34,700 bases of DNA from Chitinophagaceae bacterium (GTDB lineage Bacteria; Bacteroidota; Bacteroidia; Chitinophagales; Chitinophagaceae). Of this stretch, positions 25,492-33,508 are shown in pieces. Every line of letters begins with the position of its first letter. Positions within the stretch are counted from its first letter, which is position 1. A model generated the notes under the pieces. It had not been told where the DNA came from. It did not search any database and saw only the letters and a program-made list of their open reading frames with translations. Both the position numbers and the translations under genes were made by a program. Location: contig JAICXX010000045.1 in the NCBI GenBank assembly GCA_025934485.1, positions 1-34,700 on the forward strand, given 5' to 3'.

Positions 25492-26325
25492 ATGACACCC
25501 GAAGAAACACGCAAAATGATCGATCACCTGGATGAAAGCCGCACGGGCCGGCCTTCTCCAAGCCCTGAACAGCTGATCGATCGGGACCCCCAGGCAGCCC
25601 AGGAATGGTATTATCTCAACCTTGCCGTCGACGCCGTCCGCAATGCCGGGTTGCACGAGCAGGTCGCTTTCATCAAAGAAAACCTTCGGAAAGAGCAAAA
25701 TGCTCCGGCAAAACCAGCCCATACCGAACAATATATCGCCGTCCCGGCAAACCAGCCCACAAAGCCGGCTGCGGAAAGATCTTCCGGGGCCATTATCCGG
25801 TCCATCAGCAAATACAGTCTTCGTGCCGCCGCCTTTATCCTGGTGATCACCAGCAGCACGGTACTCTATAAGTATCTCACGGTGAGCTCCTCCTCGTTGT
25901 ACGAACGCTATTTCGGAGCCTACAACCTCAATACTTCCCGGGGAGAAACGACGGAGTCGCCCATCGTACAAGCTTATGATACAAAGGATTGGAATAAGGT
26001 TATCGCCCTGGCCGGCGCCACAGGCGCCAGGGACAACCAGGTCGAATTCCTGGCCGGCATGGCCGATCTGCAACTGAACCGTTGTGACGATGCGATCACC
26101 CATTTCGAACAGGTGATCGCCGCCAACGCCCAGGCATCTACCGATTTCTACCAGGATGAGGCGGAATATTACCTGGCAATCAGCTGGTTAGCATGCAAAA
26201 AGGTCAATCAGGCGATGCCCATCCTCGAGAAGATCAAGGCGGATCCCCATCATCAATATCATCAAAAAGTGGCTGAAATGTCCTTTTTCGACCTCAGACT
26301 CGCTCAATACAAGGAAAATAAATAG
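25492..26325 (+). CDS. Single-pass membrane TPR protein, putative anti-sigma partner
   Basis: 277 residues. Residues 1-105 are soluble and highly charged with a Pro/Ala-rich linker, 110-130 form one transmembrane helix (RAAAFILVIT... region), and ~160-270 show tetratricopeptide-like helices (DDAITHFEQVIA, AEYYLAISWLACKKVNQAMPILEK). The positive-inside rule puts the N-terminus in the cytoplasm and the TPR part in the periplasm. There is no zinc-binding HxxxCxxC motif of classical anti-sigma factors, so the role is inferred from the 8-bp spacing to the sigma gene and the topology. It could also be a structural membrane protein. Confidence 0.75.
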   Translation: MTPEETRKMIDHLDESRTGRPSPSPEQLIDRDPQAAQEWYYLNLAVDAVRNAGLHEQVAFIKENLRKEQNAPAKPAHTEQYIAVPANQPTKPAAERSSGAIIRSISKYSLRAAAFILVITSSTVLYKYLTVSSSSLYERYFGAYNLNTSRGETTESPIVQAYDTKDWNKVIALAGATGARDNQVEFLAGMADLQLNRCDDAITHFEQVIAANAQASTDFYQDEAEYYLAISWLACKKVNQAMPILEKIKADPHHQYHQKVAEMSFFDLRLAQYKENK

Positions 26326-26724
26326 AAGATTCTTAGTTATTTCGGTTACGTAAGGTTGCGCGGCTTGTACTAATATATGTATGAGTTGATCGTACCACTT
26401 TTGTCAGAACCTACATTATCCTTGAAGAACCTGTAAGCCTTAAAAACTAAAACCAAGATCCAGTCCTTTCGAAAACCAAGCTCCAGATCCCTTGAACAAC
26501 GACATCCAATTCCCTTGAACAACGACATCCAATTCCGCTGAGAACTTCTGAAACCAACATCCAATCCTCTGAAGATCCTACCCTATCCTCCCTACGGAAA
26601 ACCGCCCCGTTTATGAAACCCAATCCGATGGACAACCGTTTCCTACCCGAGCAGTAATGCTGAAAAAAAAAGTCGACGTACCCTGTAAAGCTTGATCTCT
26701 AATGGCCCGAAACACTAAAGCGTT
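26326..26724. other. AT-rich convergent intergenic region with degenerate repeats
   Basis: 399 bp between the convergent TPR and CHAT genes. It contains a tandem repeat (listed separately) with degenerate copies on both sides. A run of nine A at ~26662-26670 (T-tract on the minus strand) could belong to a weak terminator after the CHAT gene, but no good stem precedes it. Minus-strand frames of 62-64 codons cover the repeats and look spurious. Confidence 0.5.
26489..26534. repeat. Tandem 23-bp direct repeat, two perfect copies plus degenerate flanks
   Basis: The unit begins CCCTTGAACAACGAC and ends CATCCAATT; copies are at 26489-26511 and 26512-26534 and are identical. Related pieces (CCAAGCTCCAGAT before, CCAACATCCAAT after) suggest an older array from about 26450 to 26575. 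The unit length is not a multiple of three, so it is not a peptide repeat. Confidence 0.8.
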
Positions 26725-29631
26725 TTAAATCGTCGGCTTTTTTTTCTTTCGAAGTCGCTCCCACATCACCCACGCTCCCACCCCCACTCCGATCACCACC
26801 GACAGCCACCATCCTTTCGCCCAAAAACTCCGCGGATACAAGGCGCTGCTATCACCCGTAAGCACTAAATGCGCCCAGTAGGCCGGACTCTTATCGAGTG
26901 CATCGCTTTTCAGATAATCCAGTTTCGCCAGCTGTAATGCCCGCGCCTTGCTCTCGCCCGCCCGGAGATGGACATAGAACCGGCGCAGGATAAAAGACGT
27001 AGCCTGGTCATCCGCTTTCCAAAGACTATTGATCGTGCTTGCGCATCCGGCATAGGCGAAGGCTCTGGCCAGGCTCATTACGCCTTCCTGGGCCACTACT
27101 TCCCCTTCTCCCGTCTCGCAGGCGCTGATGATCACCAGCTTTGTGGCGCCCAGGTTGAGACCATACAACTCTTCGAGGTACAGCCGGTCTTCGATCGGCG
27201 AATGTTTCGCGGGATAGAAAGCGATAAAGGAGGCTGCGGCATTGTCGGGCGATGACACGGCATGTGTGGCAAGGTGGACTATCGGATACCGGGCTACGGT
27301 GTGGAGGAATTGCATCTTCGTCGCCTGTGCATTTAAGTAATGGGTCCCCGCTAAGCCCGCGATCTCTTCCGCGGAAGCGGGCAGCCTGCTGAAGGGGCCG
27401 TCGGCTCCCGCGGCTCCCGAAGCAGCAAATGGTGCAAAGCTCAGGATGCGCTCGGGCCGTTCTCCCGCCGGACCGTCGGCGCCCCCCTGTCTTGGGTGCC
27501 CGTCCGACTTCCGCCCGTCCGGCTTCCCTTCCCCTGATCTTAGCAATTTTGACGACCAGCGATAGCTTATCGTCGTCGTCTCCACCAGCCGCCGCTCCCC
27601 TTCCGCATCGGCGGGCAACGATTCCCAGGGCAGGAGGTACAGAAACCCATCCGGCACTATGATCCATTCGGCCGCATCGGTTACGTTTTGGATCGGCCGG
27701 ATCAGTCGTGAGTAAAGTCGGTTGCCGATCGCCTCGCCATGAAAACGATGGCCATTCCCGGTAGTCTTGAGGGCAGTAAGCCAGGCTTCCACTTCGCGTT
27801 GAAGACTTGCCAGGCTATCGATTCGCAAATAGGTAAATTGGTGGGGAGTGACCACCCATACATGGAGTACGCTGTCCGCGGCATAGAGACTGACGAGGGC
27901 CTGCCCGCCCGCCAACTCTTTTTGCAGATCGCCCACGCGCACGGCGGCATCCCCATATTTCAGCTGGTAATATTCCCCATTTTGCTCCAGCGCGTGTTCC
28001 AGTCGCGACAGCTCCAGCTCATCGCCTTCTTTCTCCCGGGTGATGGCTGCCAGCTCGGCGCTGTCCGTGGTCGTTTCACTCTTGACATTCAGCCGCGCGA
28101 TATTGTATTTATCGTCGTTCACCTGCTGCAACAGCTGCCCACCGGCCCCGCCGGCGGTAAACGCCTTTTCCTCCAGATTGGCGGTGATCACGGAAGCCTT
28201 GCTCCGCTCGCTGATCAGGAACGCCTGCTCCTTATACCCCGAATCAGGATAAAGCCTGTCGAGCTGCAGACAAACCTGTAAAGCGGCGGCATGCACGGGA
28301 CCGCTTTCCTTTTTCAGGAACAGCTTGGACTGGTCGGTGGCATAGCTTTTTTCGATATAACGCAAAAGCGATAGTGCCGCGCTGTAAGCCGAAAAACAAG
28401 CCTGGAGGTATCGTTTGTCCGGCCGCGAGCCGTAAAGCGTCCGGAAGTCTTCGGCTTTTTCGACAAGGGCGTCGAATAGCCGGTAATCGGCAAAGGTGCC
28501 TGAAAACTCGCCAGGATCGGAATAAACATCAGGGTTGTGGAAATTGTGCGAAAAAATGCCGATGGCCTTCTGCAGGCACTCGAGCGCAGGCATATATTGC
28601 CCCTGATCGCGCAGCAGCTCCGATTCTATGAGTGCATTCACACCCAAATCCATCACCGGAACATTCCCGGGATCTTTTTTCGCCGCCGTCTGCAATTGCT
28701 GCAGATACCACCGGCAGGAGTCGAGCCGGTGCAGTTGCTCCTGAAGCGACGCCATCTCGTTCAGTACCGCCGGTACCTTCTTCGCATCGACGCGATGATA
28801 ATTAGCCAGGGCCGCCGCATTATCGCCCAATGCGCCATAGGCATTCCCCATGTTCATGTAGACGTCGTTGCTATAAATGTGGTAGCCCAGCAGCTCGCGG
28901 TAGGTATTCAGCGCCTCCTGGTATTGTCCCAGCCGTGATGAAGCGGTCGCTATATTCAACTCCAGGCTTACCATAAACGGGAGATCCAACGGCTTTTTGC
29001 CCTTTACGATGCCCAGCGCCTTATCGAAATAATCCCTTGCCTCTCCGTAATTGCCGTTATCGAAATACAGCACTCCGAGCGAATTGTACAACCGCACCTC
29101 GTCGTCCTGATCGTTGAAACGGCCTGCAAACGCCTGGGCCTTCATAAGGAAATAATGGGCACTATCGAAATGCGTGAGGTTATAATAGATCGCCCCCAGA
29201 TAGACTTCGGCGACAAAGCTCAGCGAATCCAGCTGTGGGTTGCTGTTCAACGCCCCGGCATAGCAAGCCTTGGCTCCGGCAAAATTGCCTGCCGCATCCA
29301 TAAGGATGCCTTTTCTGAGAAAGGCGCCGGCCAGCAACGTATCCTTTTCCGGATGACCAGGCAAGGCACGAATCCCGTCGATCACGGCCCCAAAACCCGT
29401 CTGCGCCAGGCTATCGGTAACTGGAGTCGAATGGGTCAGATGATAGAGACTGTCGGCTCGGCGGTATATGGCCTTTAGCCGTTCCTGCGTCATGCCGTCA
29501 CCGGCTTTCGGCCCACCCGGCCGCTGGTCGCCCGGGCCCCCGCTTGTAAGCACGATCAAAACCAAAAGCGCCGGTACCGCCAGGACCGCGCGCAGGCCAA
29601 TGATACGTATAGCAGGGATGCGACCAGCCAT
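26725..29631 (-). CDS. Membrane-anchored TPR-CHAT caspase-like protease
   Basis: 968 residues. An N-terminal hydrophobic helix (~9-30) is followed by a long tetratricopeptide array (~45-470), a linker, and a CHAT domain (~600-910). The Cys-His dyad is visible: His790 in VHLATHAVSS and Cys838 in IISACETGEGEV; NSLWKADDQAT follows as in other CHAT proteins. A second helix (~941-957) precedes a basic tail RLRKKKK. Charge distribution predicts both termini in the cytoplasm and the TPR-CHAT body in the periplasm. CHAT proteases (caspase/separase relatives) cleave specific protein partners on a signal. It faces the sigma/TPR gene pair across a 399-bp convergent gap and follows a lipoprotein gene separated by a terminator. 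Confidence 0.92.
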   Translation of the reverse strand: MAGRIPAIRIIGLRAVLAVPALLVLIVLTSGGPGDQRPGGPKAGDGMTQERLKAIYRRADSLYHLTHSTPVTDSLAQTGFGAVIDGIRALPGHPEKDTLLAGAFLRKGILMDAAGNFAGAKACYAGALNSNPQLDSLSFVAEVYLGAIYYNLTHFDSAHYFLMKAQAFAGRFNDQDDEVRLYNSLGVLYFDNGNYGEARDYFDKALGIVKGKKPLDLPFMVSLELNIATASSRLGQYQEALNTYRELLGYHIYSNDVYMNMGNAYGALGDNAAALANYHRVDAKKVPAVLNEMASLQEQLHRLDSCRWYLQQLQTAAKKDPGNVPVMDLGVNALIESELLRDQGQYMPALECLQKAIGIFSHNFHNPDVYSDPGEFSGTFADYRLFDALVEKAEDFRTLYGSRPDKRYLQACFSAYSAALSLLRYIEKSYATDQSKLFLKKESGPVHAAALQVCLQLDRLYPDSGYKEQAFLISERSKASVITANLEEKAFTAGGAGGQLLQQVNDDKYNIARLNVKSETTTDSAELAAITREKEGDELELSRLEHALEQNGEYYQLKYGDAAVRVGDLQKELAGGQALVSLYAADSVLHVWVVTPHQFTYLRIDSLASLQREVEAWLTALKTTGNGHRFHGEAIGNRLYSRLIRPIQNVTDAAEWIIVPDGFLYLLPWESLPADAEGERRLVETTTISYRWSSKLLRSGEGKPDGRKSDGHPRQGGADGPAGERPERILSFAPFAASGAAGADGPFSRLPASAEEIAGLAGTHYLNAQATKMQFLHTVARYPIVHLATHAVSSPDNAAASFIAFYPAKHSPIEDRLYLEELYGLNLGATKLVIISACETGEGEVVAQEGVMSLARAFAYAGCASTINSLWKADDQATSFILRRFYVHLRAGESKARALQLAKLDYLKSDALDKSPAYWAHLVLTGDSSALYPRSFWAKGWWLSVVIGVGVGAWVMWERLRKKKKPTI

Positions 29632-29650
29632 TTACCGCCGTAAGATACCT

Positions 29651-29683
29651 AAAAGCAAAATGCGGGAGATGGAAATCTCCCGC
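29651..29683 (-). terminator. Rho-independent terminator after the Pro/Thr-rich lipoprotein gene
   Basis: Minus strand: GCGGGAGAT, loop TTCC, ATCTCCCGC (9-bp perfect stem, 29662-29683), then ATTTTGCTTTT. It lies 29 bp after the lipoprotein stop and 20 bp before the CHAT start, so the CHAT gene needs its own start signal or read-through. Confidence 0.8.
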
Positions 29684-29711
29684 CGTGCCGTATCCGATAT
29701 CAAATGATGCG

Positions 29712-30686
29712 TTAATGTCTTCTTACAATGATGAGCAGTGGTGGCCTGGGGTTGGTGCCCGTGACGATCGGGTTGCCGCTGAGCAGGCTGTTGAGGGTGT
29801 TGAGCACGCCTCCCAGTACGCCCGAGCTGACCTGCGACTCGGAGTCGTAGTAGGCGATCTGCACGTATATCATTTCCATCGCATTGTTACTGGCGTCATT
29901 GAGCTTATAGTAGATGGGAACTACGATCGAAGAACCGCTTTGGGGCAACAAACCGAAGGCGCCGCCCAGTAAGCCGGCTAAACCGCTGGGCTGAAGCGTA
30001 TGTTGCAGATCGATAACGCCCGTGACCTTGTTCACGATGACCTTCTTGGCTGCCGCGGCGCCGTTGACGTCGAAGGTACAGCCGCCACCCGCGCATATAT
30101 TAGGCAGATAAGGATTGGCCTCGAAGTAAGGGGATGCCGTGGAATCGTTATCGGCCAGCACATATACACTGTCGTAGTAGGATGCCCCACCGATGATCAG
30201 CGTGCTCATACAGGTGTCCGTGGTCCCGGCTTTTACGAAACCAATGGCGTATTTCATCCCCGTTTGGCTCGTTGTCAGGTCGATGGCCCCGGTATTCTGG
30301 TTCAGGGACATGCCTACCGGCCAGGAGAAATATTTACCTGCTCCCGGGTTATTTACGGGATTGAAGATATAGTCGGGGCCGCTTGTAGGCTGCGTAAAAA
30401 TAATGGTATCGCCATAGATCGGCGTCAGCGGACAGGAAGAGGAAGGTGCGGAGTTGGGATTGCCGTTATTCGCATTCTTATTGCTGTCGACCGTATGCTG
30501 GGGATAGGGGGGAGTAGGAACCGAATCCTGTGTTGGCGGCGGTGTCTTGACCGTGTCCGTCATAGTGGTGCTTCCGGGCCCGTTGGGGCTGCCCGAAAGC
30601 GGTCTCAGACCTGGGTCGATCACTACTTTCTCACAGGAATAGACCGTGATCACCAAAATAAACGCGATCAGCGGAGTGGCTTTCAT
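29712..30686 (-). CDS. Lipoprotein with Pro/Thr/Asn-rich linker, unknown function
   Basis: 324 residues. Signal MKATPLIAFILVITVYSC with lipidation Cys18. Residues ~30-85 are a low-complexity Pro/Thr/Asn/Ser linker, followed by a beta-rich globular part with several Cys (CPLTP, DTCMSTL, ICAGGGCTF) and a C-terminal segment that may pair strands (IVVPIYYKLNDAS, MIYVQIAYYDSES). It resembles surface or periplasmic lipoproteins common in this group, with no known domain. It lies upstream of the CHAT gene on the same strand but ends in a terminator, so any functional link is only positional. Confidence 0.8.
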   Translation of the reverse strand: MKATPLIAFILVITVYSCEKVVIDPGLRPLSGSPNGPGSTTMTDTVKTPPPTQDSVPTPPYPQHTVDSNKNANNGNPNSAPSSSCPLTPIYGDTIIFTQPTSGPDYIFNPVNNPGAGKYFSWPVGMSLNQNTGAIDLTTSQTGMKYAIGFVKAGTTDTCMSTLIIGGASYYDSVYVLADNDSTASPYFEANPYLPNICAGGGCTFDVNGAAAAKKVIVNKVTGVIDLQHTLQPSGLAGLLGGAFGLLPQSGSSIVVPIYYKLNDASNNAMEMIYVQIAYYDSESQVSSGVLGGVLNTLNSLLSGNPIVTGTNPRPPLLIIVRRH

Positions 30687-30878
30687 AAAAGGTGATTTAA
30701 TAAGGGTTACTACTTAGCAAAATACAAAAAATCCTGAGTTCTTACAATTGGTAACCCCCCATCGACCCTTCGTAACCGGCCCGCCGGGGTTTTTTCTTAG
30801 GATTTTTACTATTCCAATTAACAATCAACCACTTGCAATATTCAGGCCGTTTTTTGCCTGCCGCCGGCTGTACAACAC

Positions 30879-30897
30879 AAAAAATGCCATGCGGCAT
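30879..30897 (-). terminator. Weak Rho-independent terminator of the 31005-31379 gene
   Basis: Minus strand: ATGCC, loop GCAT, GGCAT followed by TTTTTT. The stem is only 5 bp, so termination strength is uncertain. Confidence 0.5.
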
Positions 30898-30946
30898 GAT
30901 TCTACACACCGTCACGGCATCAAAGAAAACCTGAACAGACCCCTGA

Positions 30947-30976
30947 GATGCGGGACGCATCTTGTCCGAAGGACAA
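30947..30976. repeat. Two back-to-back perfect 6-3-6 inverted repeats
   Basis: GATGCG-GGA-CGCATC (30947-30961) is followed directly, with no spacer, by TTGTCC-GAA-GGACAA (30962-30976). The two have different sequence but identical geometry. They would form two coaxial hairpins in RNA from either strand, in the 3' untranslated region of the 31005-31379 gene. Confidence 0.6.
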
Positions 30977-31004
30977 TCATTAGATTCACGCGGGATCCAA
31001 CTCA

Positions 31005-31379
31005 TCAAGGCATTCCTACCCCGATATACTCCCACTTCGTATCCCTGGTCTCCTTGACCTGGATCGACCCATTCGAGGTCACCTCCACATTCTTCAGGTC
31101 ATAAAGACCCGACCGGCAGTGAGCAGGAATATTCAATCCTGCCAGTTTCACTTCACCAGGGATATTGCCACCGTCCCCTTGAGCTATTACCTCCAGGACC
31201 TGCAAGTTTTGCATAGGACAGAAATATAGTACGACAGCCCCATGGTCCATATCGACACGCACGGGCGACATATTCGCCTTCACGGTGCCACCATGCGATA
31301 GCTGCTCCTCTTTCATTCGTGTTTGCAGCACATGTGGTTGAGAGAAAGCTGTTACGGTAACAGATGATAACTTTTCCAT
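31005..31379 (-). CDS. Small protein of unknown function
   Basis: 124 residues from the ATG at 31379 (MEKLSSVTVTAF); an in-frame TTG two codons earlier is less likely. No signal peptide or transmembrane helix. The sequence is soluble and strand-rich (AVVLYFCPMQNLQVLEVIAQ, SIQVKETRDTKWEYIG) and I do not recognise a family. The upstream region is A/T-rich, as is common for initiation in this phylum. A 15-bp palindrome (CTGTTAC-G-GTAACAG, 31349-31363) lies within codons 6-11. A terminator-like hairpin follows about 110 bp after the stop. It is probably a monocistronic gene. Confidence 0.65.
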   Translation of the reverse strand: MEKLSSVTVTAFSQPHVLQTRMKEEQLSHGGTVKANMSPVRVDMDHGAVVLYFCPMQNLQVLEVIAQGDGGNIPGEVKLAGLNIPAHCRSGLYDLKNVEVTSNGSIQVKETRDTKWEYIGVGMP

Positions 31380-31647
31380 AGTCAAAATTTTTTTTAATGA
31401 AAGATTCGGGTCACACGTCTATGGAGCAATGGCCAAACGGATAACTGCATTGAAGCTAACGGTGCACTTTTTTCTCCCGACACGCGCTACCGGGAAACCA
31501 ATTTCTGAGAGGAAGACGTCCTACTAAATAAAGACACTTTTTCGAGCGTCCGGGTTGCTTGCCGAATGCCGATAAGCGATTTTTTTGTTTGCGAAAAATT
31601 TCGTAGATTCTTTAACGCGCGCAGCGGGCACACAGCAGTCGCATCCG

Positions 31648-32232
31648 TCACGCGGCCCCCTGCGGCCGCAACTGCGTCAACCAAACCATCAACCCATTAA
31701 AGCAAAAAAGATACGCGGGGAAGAGTACATAGATCCAGCTATGGCCGAAGCAGATCACGAGTGCCAGCGCGGACGAAGCCACCCCCAGTGCCCAGGCCGG
31801 CGACCGCTCCAGTTCCGGCTCCCGGACGGCCTTCAGGATCGTCGGAATTCCCAGCAACGCATCCGCAGTGATGGCGAAGATCGTCGTCATCCAGGCATTG
31901 CCGCTGAGCACATAGATACCGATGCAAAGCGCACCCAGGCCCAAAAATTTCCAGTCGCTGCGTGCGAGCGAATAGTTCCGGCTGATCAGCGCGACCAACC
32001 CGATGGTCAGACACCCCACCGCAGACGAGAGCACACTCGTCATACTCCACTGCCATCCCTTCGCCAGTACCTGTGACACCACACTCGTACCCATCAGGAA
32101 CGACCAGCCTACCCACGACAACACGCTCGGCCGTATCCGGCGCCGGATCGTATTGAACAGATAGATCACCTGTGCGCTGCTGATGATCACCGCCGCCAGC
32201 ACGCCTACTATTTTCTCGATGGGAAACATCAT
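31648..32232 (-). CDS. Polytopic membrane protein, unknown function
   Basis: 194 residues with about six hydrophobic segments (7-27, 38-58, 65-85, 97-117, 120-135 and 152-185). A first-helix to second-helix pattern with a basic loop (FNTIRRRIRPSVLSWVGWSF) resembles PQ-loop-like small transport proteins, but the similarity is too slight to name a family. Its ATG overlaps the stop of the universal stress protein gene (ATGA, 4 bp), so it is the third gene of the MarR/UspA operon. Function may relate to stress or membrane homeostasis by context only. Confidence 0.8.
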   Translation of the reverse strand: MMFPIEKIVGVLAAVIISSAQVIYLFNTIRRRIRPSVLSWVGWSFLMGTSVVSQVLAKGWQWSMTSVLSSAVGCLTIGLVALISRNYSLARSDWKFLGLGALCIGIYVLSGNAWMTTIFAITADALLGIPTILKAVREPELERSPAWALGVASSALALVICFGHSWIYVLFPAYLFCFNGLMVWLTQLRPQGAA

Positions 32233-32951
32233 TTCAACAACAACACCGGAAACTTCGTATTCTGTGCAAGCGCTTTCCGCAGATCCCGGTGCGTAAGCCG
32301 GTAAAACAAGCTCCGGGGTCCGGGCAGCGCAACGATCAGCTGCGCATGGGCCGCCTCCGCATGCTCGAGTACTCCTTTGATGGGATCACCTCCCGAAACG
32401 GAATGAACGGAGAACGTCGTAATCCCAAACTCCGCCCGGATCCAGTCCTCATCCACCAACCCGGCCACATCCTGCCCCGGCCGTGCCAGCACAACCGCCT
32501 CACGTGCACGTATATACTTGCAGCCCCGCGGAACCACCAGCACCGGTACCGCACTGGTCCTGGCCAGACCGATCACCCGCTCGCCCACCGTCCCATCTTC
32601 GGCGCCGGCCTCGACACCCACTACGACCAGTCCCGCATCCACGTCGGAGATCAACTGATGCACGGCTCGCAGGAAGGGCATCTCACTGGTGGTCGTTTGT
32701 ATCTTTACGCTCTTCGGACAGCCGGTGATCAACGCCTTACCCCGCTCTGCCAATAACGCCGTCGCACGTTCCTGTTCCTCGGTGATCAGCTCTCCCCAGC
32801 CCACCTGTGAGATATTGTCATACGCCGTTACTTCCGCCGTGTGCAAAAGAATGATACGGTCCACGACCCTTTGGCAACTCATCTCCGCAGCATAGGTTAC
32901 GGCATTCAAAGAAGCCTCTGAAAAATCCACCGGTAAGATAATCGTGGTCAT
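32229..32951 (-). CDS. Universal stress protein family (UspA-like)
   Basis: 240 residues. The N-terminal Usp domain is clear: MTTIILPVDFSEASLNAVTYAAEM and the later VVVGVEAGAEDGTVGERVIGLARTSAVPVLVVPRG, the nucleotide-binding G-2x-G-9x-G(S/T) region in a slightly altered form. A second, divergent half (~150-240) makes it a tandem Usp protein. Usp proteins bind ATP or AMP and support survival under stress. It overlaps the MarR gene upstream (ATGA, 4 bp) and the membrane protein downstream, giving a tightly coupled three-gene operon probably autoregulated by the MarR protein. Confidence 0.9.
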   Translation of the reverse strand: MTTIILPVDFSEASLNAVTYAAEMSCQRVVDRIILLHTAEVTAYDNISQVGWGELITEEQERATALLAERGKALITGCPKSVKIQTTTSEMPFLRAVHQLISDVDAGLVVVGVEAGAEDGTVGERVIGLARTSAVPVLVVPRGCKYIRAREAVVLARPGQDVAGLVDEDWIRAEFGITTFSVHSVSGGDPIKGVLEHAEAAHAQLIVALPGPRSLFYRLTHRDLRKALAQNTKFPVLLLK

Positions 32952-33445
32952 GTGGCTAAATTTTTAATCATGCATTCGATCAACGCCTGGCCGTTCACCA
33001 GTGAGGATGCATCCACCCCCGCCGTCGCCCGATCGTACATCTCGGCTACCCATGGCTGCAACCTGTCCTGCAATTCCCTGCCCTCCGCCGTGAGATAGAT
33101 CAATTTATTTCGCCGGTCGCGTTCATCCTCCTTCCGGGTGATCATCTTCCGCTTGATCAGGTTATCGACCAGGTAGGTCATGGCACTCTTGTCCCTGAGC
33201 GTGATGTCGGCGATCAATTGCTGATTCACCCCATCCTGCCGCCACAAGCAGATCATCACCTCCAGCATCTCATAGGTCAGATGCAAGTCCAACGAGCGGA
33301 CCTTGCCCTGCATGTATTTACGGAACTGCATACGCAATTCATTCATGTTCCGCCCCAAAGCAAGCGCTAGTTCAGACTTGTTCGTTTGCTCCGCGACAGA
33401 CTTGTTCGCTTGCTCCGCGATGGGCTTGGTCGGTTGCTCTACCAT
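32948..33445 (-). CDS. MarR-family regulator with an N-terminal octapeptide repeat
   Basis: 165 residues. The winged helix-turn-helix is typical of MarR: LTYEMLEVMICLWRQDGVNQ, IADITLRDKSAMTYLVDNL, then the wing with KEDERDRRNKLIYLTAEGREL. The first 24 residues are three copies of an eight-residue unit (VEQPTKPI, AEQANKSV, AEQTNKSE) encoded by a 24-bp tandem repeat. A Bacteroidota promoter ends 13 bp before the ATG at 33445, supporting this start, though translation from Met34 cannot be excluded. It is the first gene of the MarR-UspA-membrane protein operon and likely represses it. Ligand unknown. Confidence 0.92.
   Translation of the reverse strand: MVEQPTKPIAEQANKSVAEQTNKSELALALGRNMNELRMQFRKYMQGKVRSLDLHLTYEMLEVMICLWRQDGVNQQLIADITLRDKSAMTYLVDNLIKRKMITRKEDERDRRNKLIYLTAEGRELQDRLQPWVAEMYDRATAGVDASSLVNGQALIECMIKNLAT
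33374..33445. repeat. Three 24-bp tandem repeats coding the MarR N-terminus
   Basis: Copies at 33374-33397, 33398-33421 and 33422-33445. The first two are nearly identical (AGACTTGTTCG(T/C)TTGCTCCGCGA) and the third has diverged and contains the start codon. The period is in frame, so copy-number change would alter only the tail length. Confidence 0.85.
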
Positions 33446-33458
33446 AGGTTTCTATTTA

Positions 33459-33491
33459 CAAAGTTACGATATTGATAGTTAAGTATTCAAC
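33459..33491 (-). promoter_or_regulatory. Promoter of the MarR-UspA operon
   Basis: Minus strand: GTTG at 33488-33491, a 21-bp spacer, and TAACTTTG at 33459-33466. This is close to TTTG-N19-TAnnTTTG. The expected transcript would have a leader of under 10 nt before the ATG at 33445. Confidence 0.55.
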
Positions 33492-33508
33492 TTTATTATA
33501 CCTCAATA

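Larger units (their letters stand above)
30687..31004. other. Intergenic region with stacked hairpins
   Basis: 318 bp between two minus-strand genes. It holds two adjacent hairpins (30947-30976) and a terminator-like hairpin (30879-30897), then the AT-rich upstream region of the lipoprotein gene, where TATTTTG with TTG about 20 bp ahead (about 30700-30735) is a weak promoter candidate. A 97-codon minus-strand frame across it lacks family features and overlaps the next gene. Confidence 0.5.

Noticed and set aside
26450..26575. Possible CRISPR array
   Set aside because: The repeats are directly adjacent with no spacers, the unit is degenerate outside two copies, and no cas gene is present.
26370..26635. 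Two minus-strand frames of 62-64 codons across the 23-bp repeats
   Set aside because: They are created by repeat sequence whose unit is not a multiple of three and share no conserved protein pattern.
30771..30797. Plus-strand terminator-like GC stem followed by six T
   Set aside because: The stem is only 4 bp and no plus-strand gene ends nearby, so a terminator role is not supported.
30742..31035. 97-codon minus-strand frame in the 30687-31004 gap
   Set aside because: It overlaps the 31005-31379 gene, runs through hairpins and a terminator-like element, and shows no domain or signal.
31487..31684. 65-codon minus-strand frame upstream of the 31005-31379 gene
   Set aside because: It overlaps the end of the membrane protein gene in another frame and has no supporting feature.
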